NCBI GenBank assembly: GCA_016209525.1
Contig: JACQWK010000120.1
Location: forward strand, 1-56,033
DNA from: Verrucomicrobiota bacterium
GTDB lineage: Bacteria; Verrucomicrobiota; Verrucomicrobiia; Limisphaerales; SIBE01
Direction: 5' to 3'
DNA: 56,033 bases
A program made the position numbers and the translations under genes. The notes under the pieces are model-generated. The model made no database searches. It was not told the DNA's origin and saw only the letters and a list, made by a program, of their open reading frames with translations. Below, piece by piece: positions 18,616 through 27,616 of this stretch (position 1 is its first letter; each line of letters begins with the position of its first letter).

Positions 18616-19197
18616 GTGCGCCCTGTTTCCCTGCTTGGCACTGCGTTGGTTTTTTTTTACCTTTTGCCAGTGCTCTTCTTATTAAGATGCGTCGGGGTGA
18701 TCAACGCCGCGATTTGGTTTGGAGCGACTTTTTTTTTGTGCATCGTGCTGGGGCCTTCGTTCACCTCCGACCAGATGCTCTCCATCCTGCCGCCGTCGCA
18801 TTCGGGCCGCGCTCTTCAAATCGTTCTGGAGCGCGACTTTGTTCTTCAATGCTGGTGTGGCGGAATTGCCTTGGTTCACCTGTTGGTCGAATGGCTTTAT
18901 ACAGGCAAGCCGCTCCGGCCCTGGGCGGCCTATCTGGTCTTGGGTCTGCTGGGGCTGGCTCTGGTCCGCGGATTTTGGCTCGAACCCAAGGTCAAACGGC
19001 TGCACTTGGACGTGTACGGGATGCGTTCGACGCCTCAGCAACGCGAACACGCCCGCGTCCCGTTGAAGGTTTGGGGGGATGTCGCCGGCATCATGCGCGT
19101 CCTCTTGGCCTGCGGACTCTTGGCGCATTTGCTCCAGGTTTCCTCGACGGAGAGTTCATCCAGGTTCCTGCTGGGCGCGGCCAAATTCAAAGGTTGA
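18616..19197 (+). CDS. Four-helix membrane protein (DUF4149-like)
   Basis: 193 residues with a GTG start only 7 bp after repeat A and no clear ribosome-binding site, so the start is uncertain. It has four membrane segments, with FFLCIVLGPSFTSDQM and LERDFVLQCWCGGIALVHLL between and after the second. The layout recalls DUF4149/TMEM205-like proteins, known only as small membrane proteins. No function can be assigned. It may share transcription with the PUR-domain gene 70 bp downstream. Confidence 0.65.
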   Translation: MRPVSLLGTALVFFYLLPVLFLLRCVGVINAAIWFGATFFLCIVLGPSFTSDQMLSILPPSHSGRALQIVLERDFVLQCWCGGIALVHLLVEWLYTGKPLRPWAAYLVLGLLGLALVRGFWLEPKVKRLHLDVYGMRSTPQQREHARVPLKVWGDVAGIMRVLLACGLLAHLLQVSSTESSSRFLLGAAKFKG

Positions 19198-19267
19198 CAA
19201 ATGGCAGTTCGTAAGTGTCTGTAATAGCAGTGGCGGCGCGAACCGACGCCTTTGTGGAACTAGTTGT

Positions 19268-19564
19268 ATGATCTCGAACGAACGTCCTTCGCCTTACGGG
19301 TATCGTCCTCATGGTCCTTCCGGCTCCAAACCCCCAGTGGTCGAGGAAACGATTAAAAGCGACAAGATTCAGATCGAACGGAAAACGTTTGTTTTCACCC
19401 TGAAGGAAAACCCCAGGGGCCGCTTCTTGCGGATCACGGAGGACGTCAATGGACGCCGCGATACGATCATCATTCCCTCCACCGGTCTGGAGGACTTCAA
19501 GAGGCTGTTGGATGACATGCTCAAAGTTTCGGGTGAGACTCCCGCCAAGGATCCCTCGCCATGA
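19268..19564 (+). CDS. PUR-domain (DUF3276-like) nucleic-acid-binding protein
   Basis: 98 residues starting MISNERPSPYGYRPHG. Residues 30-90 show the PUR repeat pattern: IQIERKTFVFTLKENPRGRF, then LRITEDVNGRRDTIIIP and LEDFKRLLDDML. Bacterial PUR proteins (DUF3276; BpuR of Borrelia) bind single-stranded DNA and RNA and act in regulation; that this protein does so is inferred. TTGACA at 19194 is a possible -35 but the spacing to TGTAAT is long. It converges with rsfS, the two stop codons lying 1 bp apart. Confidence 0.75.
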   Translation: MISNERPSPYGYRPHGPSGSKPPVVEETIKSDKIQIERKTFVFTLKENPRGRFLRITEDVNGRRDTIIIPSTGLEDFKRLLDDMLKVSGETPAKDPSP

Positions 19565-19565
19565 T

Positions 19566-19931
19566 CTAATTGCTTCCCGCGGCCTTCTTGCGGAACCTTA
19601 CACGCGGAGCATCTCCCCACAAGCCCTCCAAATCGTAATGCGCCCGGATGTCCTCGCGCATAATGTGGATGATGACGTCGAAATAATCGAGCACAACCCA
19701 GGCGGCCTGGAGCGTGCCGTCTGTCGCCCGGGGTTGGAGCGCACATTTCTCCTTTAGCGTATCGCGGATTTCATCGACGACGGCTCGCAGGTGCGGTTCG
19801 CTCGTGCCTGTGGCGATCACAAAGTAGTCGGTAATCGACGAAAGCTTCCGGACATCCAAGATCACGATGTTTTCCGCTTTTTTGTTGTCCGCCAGTTCGC
19901 GGCAGAACGAGGCGAGTTGTCTGGAATTCAT
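19566..19931 (-). CDS. rsfS: Ribosome silencing factor RsfS
   Basis: 121 residues of the Iojap/RsfS family, which bind ribosomal protein L14 and block subunit joining during starvation. Visible signature: AENIVILDVRKLSSITDYFV, IATGTSEPHLRAVVDEI, then AAWVVLDYFDVIIHIM and YDLEGLWGDAPRV. The start codon overlaps the nadD stop by 4 bp, the conserved nadD-rsfS arrangement and a sign of translational coupling. Confidence 0.95.
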   Translation of the reverse strand: MNSRQLASFCRELADNKKAENIVILDVRKLSSITDYFVIATGTSEPHLRAVVDEIRDTLKEKCALQPRATDGTLQAAWVVLDYFDVIIHIMREDIRAHYDLEGLWGDAPRVRFRKKAAGSN

Positions 19932-20503
19932 TGATAGAGTCGGTCGATGTGAATGGCCTCCACCACGGCGGGCGGAACGAGCCAGTGAATCGGCAAGCCG
20001 TTGCGCACACGCTCACGGATCTGGGAAGCGGAGACGCCTAACGGGAATCCGCGCAAGGGATGACTGCGAAACGGCGGCGGCGCATCGGCGAGGGTTTGGC
20101 CGGGGCGCGGGATCACCACAAATTGGACCAGCCGGGCCAATTCAGGCGCATCCCGCCACAAAGGCAGTTGGTTGACATGATCGGCGCCAATCAGACAAAA
20201 AAGTTCTGCTTGAGGAAAACGCCGGACATAACTGCGAACCGTGTCGATGGTGTAAGAGACCCCGCCCCGCGCGATTTCCTGGTCGTCGATTTCGCAATCC
20301 GGCTGCCCCGCCAGAGCCAGCCGAAGCATGCGCAAACGCTGAGCGGCGGGAGCCAACTCGATTCCGGGTTTGAAGGGAGACCTGGCGGCCGGCGTGAAGA
20401 CAATTCGGTCGAGCTGCAATTCCTCCCGAGCGGCTTGTGCCACGAGCAGATGTCCCAGATGCACCGGGTTGAAGGAACCTCCGAATAAACCGATTCGCTC
20501 CAT
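19928..20503 (-). CDS. nadD: Nicotinate-nucleotide adenylyltransferase
   Basis: 191 residues (EC 2.7.7.18), converting nicotinate mononucleotide plus ATP to deamido-NAD in NAD synthesis. Nucleotidyltransferase motifs are present: GLFGGSFNPVHLGHL near the N-terminus (HxGH at residues 16-19), then LIGADHVNQLPLW and the C-terminal VSASQIRERVR. Length is typical. It is upstream of and coupled to rsfS. Confidence 0.95.
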   Translation of the reverse strand: MERIGLFGGSFNPVHLGHLLVAQAAREELQLDRIVFTPAARSPFKPGIELAPAAQRLRMLRLALAGQPDCEIDDQEIARGGVSYTIDTVRSYVRRFPQAELFCLIGADHVNQLPLWRDAPELARLVQFVVIPRPGQTLADAPPPFRSHPLRGFPLGVSASQIRERVRNGLPIHWLVPPAVVEAIHIDRLYQ

Positions 20504-20630
20504 TAGCCCTTCGACCTTGCGACGCGAAAAAACAGGGCCTTGCAGTGCGGAATGCGGTTGCGTGGAAAACGTTGAACGAAAAGTCGCGATTCCATGCGTT
20601 CGTCGCAGTATAACGCGCCTTGCGCCAAAA

Positions 20631-23051
20631 TCAACAGCAGCGGTTAATGCCCTGGAACCGCCGTTCTACGGACTCGGCGTAGAGTTTTCCCCGGTCAACC
20701 TCAAGCCCATTGCCGGGACTCGCCGTGGCGCGGCTCCTCCCCTTGGCCGCGCTCAATGCCTCCGCTTCGCACGAATGACAGGCCTGCGCGGCTGGCTCCG
20801 CTCGATCCAACGCGGCCTCGCCGGAAAGCTCCCGCGCCAGCGCGAACGCCAGGGCGAAGAGACTGAAAAGGCGGAGCGGCTTGCCTTCGGCGATGGCATA
20901 ATCCGGGAGCCACACCGGCTCGGCTTCATGCAGCAACGCCAGTCTCCGCCGGGCCAGCAAGAGAAGCCATTCGCGCGCGCTCAACAAAACGATCATCACG
21001 ACCAGCACTAAAAAAATGCCGGCCACGGCCGCATCCAGGACATTGTTGAAGCGCAACGTGCGATTGGTGGCCGCGGATTTTCGAGCGCTTGCGATGGCCT
21101 CCGCAGACCCGGTGGCTTCCGCTGCCTGGAGGGCTTGATTGAGCGCCGGAAGTTTTTCGTCCAGCGCTTTGGCTTGAGCAAGAAAGCCCACGCGCGGGTC
21201 CGGATGAAAGATCTTTTGGTATCCGGCCGTCATGGTCACAGAGAGAAGCCAGGCGAGCGGGATCAGCGTCACGAGCGCAAAAACGGGTCGTCCGGCTTTC
21301 GCGGAATTGCCGTTCTGCCCGGCGCCATTGGCCGGGGCGAGCTGCATTTTCAGGATCACCGTCGTGGCCAGGCACAGCGCAATGCTCGCCAGCAATTGGT
21401 TGGCAATGCCGAACAACGGCCAGAGTGAGTTGATGCCGCCGAGCGGATCGCGCACGCCCTGGATTAAGAAATATCCCCAACCCGCAACGACCAAAACGCT
21501 CGACAGCACATTCGCTTTCACACTCTGGGTATCGCCGAGCGGCTTCCAGGCGTTGCCCAGCACGTCCTGCAACAGGTAACGCCCGACTCGCGTCCCGGCG
21601 TCGAGCGTGGTCAGGATGAATAGCGCTTCGAACATGATGGCAAAGTGATACCAGAGGTCCAGCCAGCGTCCGGCGGTGACGCCTGAAAAAATGTTCGCCA
21701 TGCCCACGGCCAGCGTCGCAGCCCCGCCCGTGCGCCCGAATAGGGTTTTCTCCCCAATCTGTGCTGCCAATCTGTCCATCTGCTCGGTCGTGACCGTGAA
21801 GCCGGTCGCTGTGACCTTCGCCACCGTATCCGCGGCGATGGCGGCCGCGTCCGCTCCGGCGCCTTTGACGTTCATGCTGAGATAAACGCCCGGATCGAGT
21901 GTGCAGGCGGCGATCATTGCCATGATGGCCACCAGCGATTCCAGGCACATCGCGCCGTAGCCGATAGGCCGCGCGTAGCTTTCGCGCGTGATGATTTTTG
22001 GCGTGACGCCGCTGGAGATGAGGGTGTGGAAGCCCGAAATTGCTCCGCAGGCAATCGTGATAAAGCAGAATGGAAACAATTTCCCCGACACCACGAGGCC
22101 GGAACCATCGACGAATTGGCTGATGGCCGGCATTTTCAAATCGGGCAGCACGACGAACACTCCGAACGCGAGGGCAAAGATGGTGCCGAGTTTCATGAAC
22201 GTGCTCAGGTAATCTCGCGGCGCCAGCAGCAGCCAGACGGGCAAGACGCTGGCCGCCAATCCGTAAAGGATGATCGCCCAGGCCAGCGTGATATCTTTCA
22301 AGGTGAATATTTTTGCCCAGCCCGCATGGGAATGTGCGAACTGGCCGCCCCACACAGCCAGCAGAAGGAGCACCACGCCGATGACCGATACCTCCATCAC
22401 CTTTCCGACCCGCCAGTAGCGGAGGTATCCTCCCATAAGCATGGCAATGGGAATGGTCGCGCCCACGGTAAAGACCCCCCAGGGACTTTCCGCCAGAGCT
22501 TTGACAACGACCAGCGCCAGCACGGCCAGCAGGATAATCATGATCGCCAGGATGGCCGCCACACCGATCATGCCCGCGGTGGTATTCAGCTCTTCCTTGA
22601 CCATTTGCCCCAGAGATTTGCCGTTGCGCCGCATGGAGCAAAACAGAATGACAAAATCCTGGACCGCGCCGCCGAGCACGACTCCGATGAGAATCCAAAG
22701 GGTTCCTGGCAGATAACCAAACTGAGCGGCCAGCACCGGACCGACCAATGGCCCTGGCCCCGAGATGGCGGCGAAGTGGTGGCCGAACACGATCCACTTG
22801 TTCGTCTTGACAAAATCCTTGCCGTCCTCGCGCACTTCGCACGGCGTGGCCCGGCGGTCATTCAGCGTGAGCACCCGTGCGGCGATCCACTTCGAGTAAA
22901 ACCGAAAGCCAACGGCGTACGAGCAAAGCGCGGCGGTCAGGATGTAGGCGGAACTGATGTGCTCCCCCCGATGCAAGGCCAACGTGACATAAGCCCAAGC
23001 TCCCAGGACTGCCACGACAAACCAAATGAACAGGCTGACGGTTTTCTTCAT
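20631..23051 (-). CDS. cstA: Carbon starvation protein A family transporter
   Basis: 806 residues; the start is set at MKKTVSLFIWFVVAVLGAWA. CstA family members are polytopic inner-membrane proteins implicated in peptide or pyruvate uptake during carbon starvation. Recognisable segments include TNKWIVFGHHFAAISGPGPL, FGYLPGTLWILIGVVLGGAV, QDFVILFCSMRRNGKSLGQM, and ISSGVTPKIITRESYARPIG, with about 16 membrane segments. The C-terminal 150 residues contain a long soluble stretch and a last membrane helix, longer than E. coli CstA (701 aa). The 5' end of this gene is duplicated near 24.1 kb. Confidence 0.93.
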   Translation of the reverse strand: MKKTVSLFIWFVVAVLGAWAYVTLALHRGEHISSAYILTAALCSYAVGFRFYSKWIAARVLTLNDRRATPCEVREDGKDFVKTNKWIVFGHHFAAISGPGPLVGPVLAAQFGYLPGTLWILIGVVLGGAVQDFVILFCSMRRNGKSLGQMVKEELNTTAGMIGVAAILAIMIILLAVLALVVVKALAESPWGVFTVGATIPIAMLMGGYLRYWRVGKVMEVSVIGVVLLLLAVWGGQFAHSHAGWAKIFTLKDITLAWAIILYGLAASVLPVWLLLAPRDYLSTFMKLGTIFALAFGVFVVLPDLKMPAISQFVDGSGLVVSGKLFPFCFITIACGAISGFHTLISSGVTPKIITRESYARPIGYGAMCLESLVAIMAMIAACTLDPGVYLSMNVKGAGADAAAIAADTVAKVTATGFTVTTEQMDRLAAQIGEKTLFGRTGGAATLAVGMANIFSGVTAGRWLDLWYHFAIMFEALFILTTLDAGTRVGRYLLQDVLGNAWKPLGDTQSVKANVLSSVLVVAGWGYFLIQGVRDPLGGINSLWPLFGIANQLLASIALCLATTVILKMQLAPANGAGQNGNSAKAGRPVFALVTLIPLAWLLSVTMTAGYQKIFHPDPRVGFLAQAKALDEKLPALNQALQAAEATGSAEAIASARKSAATNRTLRFNNVLDAAVAGIFLVLVVMIVLLSAREWLLLLARRRLALLHEAEPVWLPDYAIAEGKPLRLFSLFALAFALARELSGEAALDRAEPAAQACHSCEAEALSAAKGRSRATASPGNGLEVDRGKLYAESVERRFQGINRCC

Positions 23052-23097
23052 AGAGCGACCAGCGGCGTTATAGCGCATCGGTAAATTGAACGCCAGC
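23020..23097. repeat. cstA-start repeat, original copy
   Basis: This stretch covers the first codons of cstA and the 45 bp upstream of its start. A diverged copy lies at 24099-24176, with shared AATGAACAGGCTGACGGTTT and CTTCATAGAGC blocks followed by a patchwork of matches (GCGGCG, GCGCAT, GCCAGC). Confidence 0.8.
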
Positions 23098-23205
23098 GTT
23101 CGATGAAGCTATCCAAGGATTCGAGTGCGTCACGCCGGGCGTTGGGTTTGATTCCCCGCGACGCAGAACGTGGAAGTGAGGCATCCTGTGGAGCCGCCAG
23201 ATCCT

Positions 23206-23547
23206 TCATTGTTCTGACGAACCGGGAGGTTCCAAAAGACGCCGAGGCAAATCGCGCATTCCGTGGAGAATCCGTTCCGCGAACAACTCCTCGTCCGTGA
23301 GCCGATAGAAAAGCAAATGAACGTGGAACGGCGAGCGGAGAGGAAACGAGCGCAAGCCGCGCAATTCTGGGTGGCGAAAGAACCGGGCACGGCCCATTCC
23401 GGGTTGCGCGGCCAATGTGGAGAGAGTCAAAAGGACTGCCTCAAGATAACGCCGAGCCACTTCTTCGCTGGCATTTTCCAGATACCAGCGATGCTGCAAA
23501 TCGAAATCGCGATTGAAGAAATCCGAACGTCGCAGCCCTAATTTCAT
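23206..23547 (-). CDS. ParE/RelE-superfamily toxin
   Basis: 113 residues. The pattern DFDLQHRWYLENASEEVARR, then LAAQPGMGRARFF, LRGLRSFPL, HVHLLFYRL and AERILHGMRDL follows the ParE fold family. Such toxins target DNA gyrase (ParE) or translating mRNA (RelE); which one applies is not decidable here, though the layout favours ParE. The start codon overlaps the antitoxin stop by 4 bp, as in most pairs where the antitoxin gene comes first. Confidence 0.85.
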   Translation of the reverse strand: MKLGLRRSDFFNRDFDLQHRWYLENASEEVARRYLEAVLLTLSTLAAQPGMGRARFFRHPELRGLRSFPLRSPFHVHLLFYRLTDEELFAERILHGMRDLPRRLLEPPGSSEQ

Positions 23548-23822
23548 TGCCCTCGCTGCGTCCGGTGTTCTTGAACGGCCCGCCCGGCGATCTCGTGGAG
23601 TTCAGCCTCGGAAAACGGACTGTGCGGTCCTCGGACGGCCTTAAGCAACTCCGCTTCGAGTTCTGGGGTATCCGCTTCGGGGTCGAGCGCGTGGCCGACG
23701 CCAAAGGGTGCTAGCCTCACTTGGATGTCACCGTCCGTCAGCACGATTAGATCGCCACGGGCTGCTTCGACAAGCAGCCGGTCGAGCTGGGGTTGCGCCT
23801 CGCGGACACTGAGCGTTTTCAT
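23544..23822 (-). CDS. Phd/YefM-type antitoxin
   Basis: 92 residues with start at MKTLSVREAQPQLDRLLVEA. The N-terminal part matches Phd/YefM DNA-binding antitoxins (VREAQ-QLDRLL, GDLIVLTDGDIQVRLAP), and the acidic, helix-forming C-terminal half (ELEAELLKAVRG, SEAELHEIAGRAVQEH) is the expected toxin-neutralising tail. These antitoxins usually repress their own promoter. It overlaps the toxin gene by 4 bp. Confidence 0.8.
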   Translation of the reverse strand: MKTLSVREAQPQLDRLLVEAARGDLIVLTDGDIQVRLAPFGVGHALDPEADTPELEAELLKAVRGPHSPFSEAELHEIAGRAVQEHRTQRGQ

Positions 23823-24098
23823 GAAAAGAGAGTACCTTCTCGCAGGCATGAAACAAGTCTTGAGTTCGAGAGCCTGCGCCGCAGCGTGATCCCGGTATCA
23901 CCGAAGAAGTCGGTCTCGAGACTCCTGTGTCCTCGGAAAGAATCCAAGAGAAATCAGAGCCTTAGAAATGATTTCGATGCGTAATTTACAGGCCAGAAAT
24001 AGAACGAAAAATTGAGTCTGAGGCCCAAAATTCGAGGACAATTCGATGGACGTTTCTGGAATCGAAGGATTTCTTTCGGTGACACCAGAACGCGCATG

Positions 24099-24176
24099 CC
24101 AAATGAACAGGCTGACGGTTTTCTTCATAGAGCAACCGGCGGCGCTAGGGCGCATGGGAGGAGCAAAGGCCAGCAT
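24099..24176. repeat. cstA-start repeat, second copy (gene remnant)
   Basis: On the minus strand this reads MKKTVSLFIW and then leaves the cstA frame. It is a fragment of the cstA 5' end, about 1.08 kb from the original. Between 23823 and 24144 no intact gene is visible. Confidence 0.8.
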
Positions 24177-25002
24177 TCGCTGGGCGGCAATTCTGCCTCC
24201 AAATCACGAGGCTTGTGCCACGGATGTTGTGGAGTCCTAAACGCTCGCGATGCGCAAGCTCCTCCAGTGCTTTCGTCACTCCTTCCCAGATCCCATAATC
24301 GTGCCAGACGATGATCCCCGCGGCTTCGACGAGGGTCATGGCAGCGCGAGTGTCGGACAGCGCGTAATCATAGGCGTGGGAGCCGTCAACGAATACCAAG
24401 GAGCATGAACCCCGGTATGGCGAGTAGTCGAAGTTCGCGGAGTCCCCGAGGAGTTGGTGGATTCGAGAGATCGCCGCAGGATGCTTGCCGCGATACTTCT
24501 CGTAGCGAGCGCCCGGCCTCGATTTTTCAACCATGTGACGCTCGCCGTCGGCCAACGGATATCGTGTCGCTTGGGCTGGCGGCAGGTCGAGTGTATAGAT
24601 TCGACAGTTGGCGGGTGCGTTGAGCGCAAGATTCAGGGTCGTCCTCCCATCAAAGGTGCCTATCTCGAAAAGGTTCGAACCTGCTCTGCAGCGCGCCGCC
24701 AACGCCGAAAGTATCGCAAGCTCGCTCACGCGCACATTCCCGTTCTCCTTCTTGTGCTCACACACCCGCGGCATTGAGGTTTCGACGCAATGCGTCCAGC
24801 AGACCTCGGGAAGTCTTGTGGCCTGAAGGAATCGATCAGGTCTGTTTCTGATGCGTCGGCAAAATCTTCGCCAGCGGCGAGAGAGCGATGAAAGGGGCAG
24901 GTAAATCCGCAAGGCGTAGAATCCTTGCCACCGTTCTTTCATGAGGTGCCTTTCATGGCCAATCGCGAAATTCAGCGAACGTCGCCTCTCACCCGACCTC
25001 AT
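24145..25002 (-). CDS. Class I SAM-dependent methyltransferase
   Basis: 285 residues. Motif I is visible as LFEIGTFDGRTTLNLAL, with an acidic residue at the end of the next strand (IYTLDLPP). Further on come LVFVDGSHAYDYALSDTRAA and IIVWHDYGIWEGV, typical of the Methyltransf_24 group often found in glycan or surface-polysaccharide clusters. Substrate unknown. The ATG at 25002 overlaps the stop of the upstream beta-lactamase-NamZ gene (ATGA); an alternative start MKERWQGFY lies at 24942. The C-terminus runs into the duplicated cstA segment, so the last residues may be foreign. Confidence 0.8.
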   Translation of the reverse strand: MRSGERRRSLNFAIGHERHLMKERWQGFYALRIYLPLSSLSRRWRRFCRRIRNRPDRFLQATRLPEVCWTHCVETSMPRVCEHKKENGNVRVSELAILSALAARCRAGSNLFEIGTFDGRTTLNLALNAPANCRIYTLDLPPAQATRYPLADGERHMVEKSRPGARYEKYRGKHPAAISRIHQLLGDSANFDYSPYRGSCSLVFVDGSHAYDYALSDTRAAMTLVEAAGIIVWHDYGIWEGVTKALEELAHRERLGLHNIRGTSLVIWRQNCRPANAGLCSSHAP

Positions 25003-27356
25003 TGGTAGAGCAAATACGCCTCCCGCCGTCTCATGAACTCTTCGAGGTCAATCGCCCAGCTTGCTTGAATGTCCGCCAGCATCCGGCCGTTCCGGAGCGC
25101 GTCGATCGTGTTTCGATGGGAGAGAAGCCGGTCGAACTTTTCCAGCCCGAAGTCGGCCGGATACAGTCGATGAAGCGTCTGCGCGATGGCGATGCCCATG
25201 TTCACGACCTGGCAGCGCTCGCGGTCGGTGAGGACGATGTTCACTCCCGCGCAGGGGCGGTCTTTGAACACACTCGCGTTGGGCGTGAATCTGATCGGAA
25301 CGAATCGAACTCCCGACAGTCCAAGGCCATTCAGTTCCTGCGCCAACCTCACGTCATCGATGTAAGGCGCTCCGATCACTTCAAAGGGCGTCCCGGTTCC
25401 TCGCCCGACCGAAAGCGCCGTTGTTTCCAGCAGTCCCACGCCCGGATAAAGCGCGGCTTCGGTCAAGCTCCGCATGTTGGGGGAGGGATTGGTCCAGGGC
25501 AGGCCCGTTTGATCGAACCAAAGGCCGCGACTCCAGCCTCGCGCAGGAATTACGGTCAGTTCGGCGTTGAAGCCGCGCTCCGCGTTGAACATCCGCGCCA
25601 ACTCGCCCGCCGTCATCCCATGGCGGACTGGAATCGGATGAAATCCGGTAAAGCTGGTTTGGCCGTTGAGGACGGGCCCTTCGACCACGCGGCCATTGAT
25701 CGGATTGACGCGATCCAGGACGAAGAATTTGAGCTTCGCTTTCGCGGCGGCTTCCAGGCAAAGCCCCATCGTCGAAATGTAGGTGTAAAAGCGGCAGCCA
25801 ATGTCCTGAACATCGAAGACCAACGCATCGAGGTTTTGGAGTTGTTCCGGCTTCGGCGAACGCGTTTCGCCATAGAGGCTGTGGATCGGCAGGCCCGTTT
25901 TCTCATCGACGCTGTCAGCGACTTTTTCATCGAGCGCACCGCGAATTCCATGTTCCGGGCTGAACAGAGCGATGAGTTTCAAGCCCGATGCACGCTGCAG
26001 AAGATCGATCGTCGGATTCCGCCGGCGATCCGTGCCGGTGTGATTGGTAATCAAGCCCAGCCGCAATCCTTTGAGCGGGGCGAATCCTTGCTGAGCGAGC
26101 ACGTCGATGCCGTTCAGCACCTGGGCCGCACGAACCCTTGTTTGGTTGGTCGTCGCGGAGACGGCGGGTTCGGGCGGCGGCCGCGGCGGCAATGCGCCGA
26201 GCACGCCGGCGAAATTGAAGCCGGCCACCGCCTCCGCCGCCAAGGAAGCCAGGGTGGCCTGCAAAGGCAGCACGTTCCCTTTGCCATCGGGATGGACGCG
26301 GTTGGAAAGGAAAATCCAAAAGGTTTGCGAAAACGGATCGATCCACAGGCAAGTGCCGGTGAAGCCGGTATGACCGAAGGAGCCGAGCGGGAAATGTCTG
26401 CCGCGGGGCCGGCTGTAACCCGAGTCGATATCCCATCCGAGCCCTCGGCGCGACGGGACGGAGTTTGGAGACTGCACGCTGGTCATGAGCTTAACCGTTT
26501 CCGGTTTGAGAACGCGGGTCTGGCCGAGCGAGCCGCCCTGGAGCATCATTCGGCAAAATCGCGCCAAGTCAGCCGCCGTGGTGAACAGCCCCGCGTGGCC
26601 CGCCACGCCGCCCATCCGTCGCGCGGTCGGATCGTGCACTTTGCCGTGCAGCATTTCGTTTTCGACTTGTTCCGTCGGCGCGATGCGGGCGAGTTTGCCG
26701 GCCGGCGGCAGAAAGCCGGTGTCCACCATTCTGAGGGGCCGATAGATTTCCTTCGCGGCGAATTCGTCCAAAGGAATACCGCTCACCCTCCGGACGATTT
26801 CCCCCAGCACGATGAAATTGATGTCACTGTAGCGAAAGACGCCGCCGGGCGCGTTGAGCGGTTTCTCGGCGCAAGCCAGCTTGATGGCCGTGTCGTAGCC
26901 GGACCACGGCGGAGTCGCACTTAATCCCGGCCGCAACCCCGACGTGTGCGTGAGAAGGTGGCGCACGGTAATCAAGTCTTTCGCGTGAGCACCGAATTCG
27001 GGGATGTACTTTGTGACCGGCGCGTCCAAGCTGAGCTCGCCGCGCTCGATCAACAGCATCACCGCGGGAGTGGTGGCGATGACTTTGGTGAGTGAAGCGG
27101 CATCGAAGATTGTGTCCTGGGCCATCGGCGCCTCGCTGGGCACGAGCGCGCGGCGTCCATATGCCTTGTGATAGGCGCTCCCCAGCCGTTCCAACCAGAG
27201 CACGCCGCCGGGAATTCGGTTGCCCGCAACTGTTTGGAGGATGGCTGCGTCAATCTCCGCGAGCTTGGCGGAGATGAAGCCGGCCTGTGGAGAACGGGCC
27301 GTCGAGGGCGCGGTTTTGCAGGCGGAAAGTGTCAGCAACAGGAACCATCCGATCAA
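24999..27356 (-). CDS. Beta-lactamase-fold / NamZ (DUF1343) exo-muramidase fusion lipoprotein
   Basis: Two domains. Residues ~20-400 (from the chosen start) are a serine beta-lactamase/penicillin-binding-like domain with SLTK (SxxK), YSDINFIVLGE (YxN-like) and HTGFTGTCLW (KTG-like). Residues ~430-785 are DUF1343, the NamZ exo-beta-N-acetylmuramidase family: GLRLGLITNHTG, FSPEHGIRG, LDALVFDVQDIGCRFYTYIS, VLDRVNPINGRVVEGP, RHGMTAGELARMFN. Together they suggest trimming of peptidoglycan peptides and muramic acid during recycling (inference). The start is unresolved: the TTG at 27356 precedes the lipoprotein core WFLLLTLSAC, but the frame stays open to 27680 through repeats A2, J and B1. Its stop overlaps the methyltransferase start. 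Confidence 0.87.
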   Translation of the reverse strand: MIGWFLLLTLSACKTAPSTARSPQAGFISAKLAEIDAAILQTVAGNRIPGGVLWLERLGSAYHKAYGRRALVPSEAPMAQDTIFDAASLTKVIATTPAVMLLIERGELSLDAPVTKYIPEFGAHAKDLITVRHLLTHTSGLRPGLSATPPWSGYDTAIKLACAEKPLNAPGGVFRYSDINFIVLGEIVRRVSGIPLDEFAAKEIYRPLRMVDTGFLPPAGKLARIAPTEQVENEMLHGKVHDPTARRMGGVAGHAGLFTTAADLARFCRMMLQGGSLGQTRVLKPETVKLMTSVQSPNSVPSRRGLGWDIDSGYSRPRGRHFPLGSFGHTGFTGTCLWIDPFSQTFWIFLSNRVHPDGKGNVLPLQATLASLAAEAVAGFNFAGVLGALPPRPPPEPAVSATTNQTRVRAAQVLNGIDVLAQQGFAPLKGLRLGLITNHTGTDRRRNPTIDLLQRASGLKLIALFSPEHGIRGALDEKVADSVDEKTGLPIHSLYGETRSPKPEQLQNLDALVFDVQDIGCRFYTYISTMGLCLEAAAKAKLKFFVLDRVNPINGRVVEGPVLNGQTSFTGFHPIPVRHGMTAGELARMFNAERGFNAELTVIPARGWSRGLWFDQTGLPWTNPSPNMRSLTEAALYPGVGLLETTALSVGRGTGTPFEVIGAPYIDDVRLAQELNGLGLSGVRFVPIRFTPNASVFKDRPCAGVNIVLTDRERCQVVNMGIAIAQTLHRLYPADFGLEKFDRLLSHRNTIDALRNGRMLADIQASWAIDLEEFMRRREAYLLYQ

Positions 27357-27370
27357 CGCTGCTGAGAATT

Positions 27371-27442
27371 GGAGCGCCGGTCTCCGACCCGGCGCGGACC
27401 TAATCGCCGAGAAAACCTCGACGGAACGGAGACCGGCACTCC
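27371..27442. repeat. Palindromic element A, copy 2
   Basis: GGAGCGCCGGTCTCCGACCC on the left and GGAGACCGGCACTCC on the right flank a loop. It lies just upstream of the NamZ fusion, in its open frame. Confidence 0.85.
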
Positions 27443-27489
27443 GAGGTTCGTGGGCAGCCTCCAGGCGGTTCCCGCGCGCATTGGGACGA

Positions 27490-27571
27490 TGAACCGTAGC
27501 CGCCGACGTGAGGAGGCGGATATTGGTTTTAACCACGTCTTCCGCCTCGTCTCCTCGGCGGCTACGAACGG
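27490..27571. repeat. Palindromic element J, copy 1
   Basis: CGTAGCCGCCGACGTGAGGA on the left is mirrored by TCCTCGGCGGCTACG on the right, with GAGGCGG and CCGCCTC inside. It resembles the structures at 55378-55455 and 48075-48130. Confidence 0.7.
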
Positions 27572-27616
27572 GTGGTTCACGGAAAGCCCCCACGCCAAAT
27601 TTGGCGCGCATTGGTA

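Noticed and set aside
20926-22842. 638-residue frame overlapping cstA
   Set aside because: Shifted-frame shadow of cstA on the same strand; basic, low-complexity translation.
25002-26924. 640-residue plus-strand frame opposite the NamZ fusion
   Set aside because: Antisense shadow; the minus strand carries complete active-site motifs.
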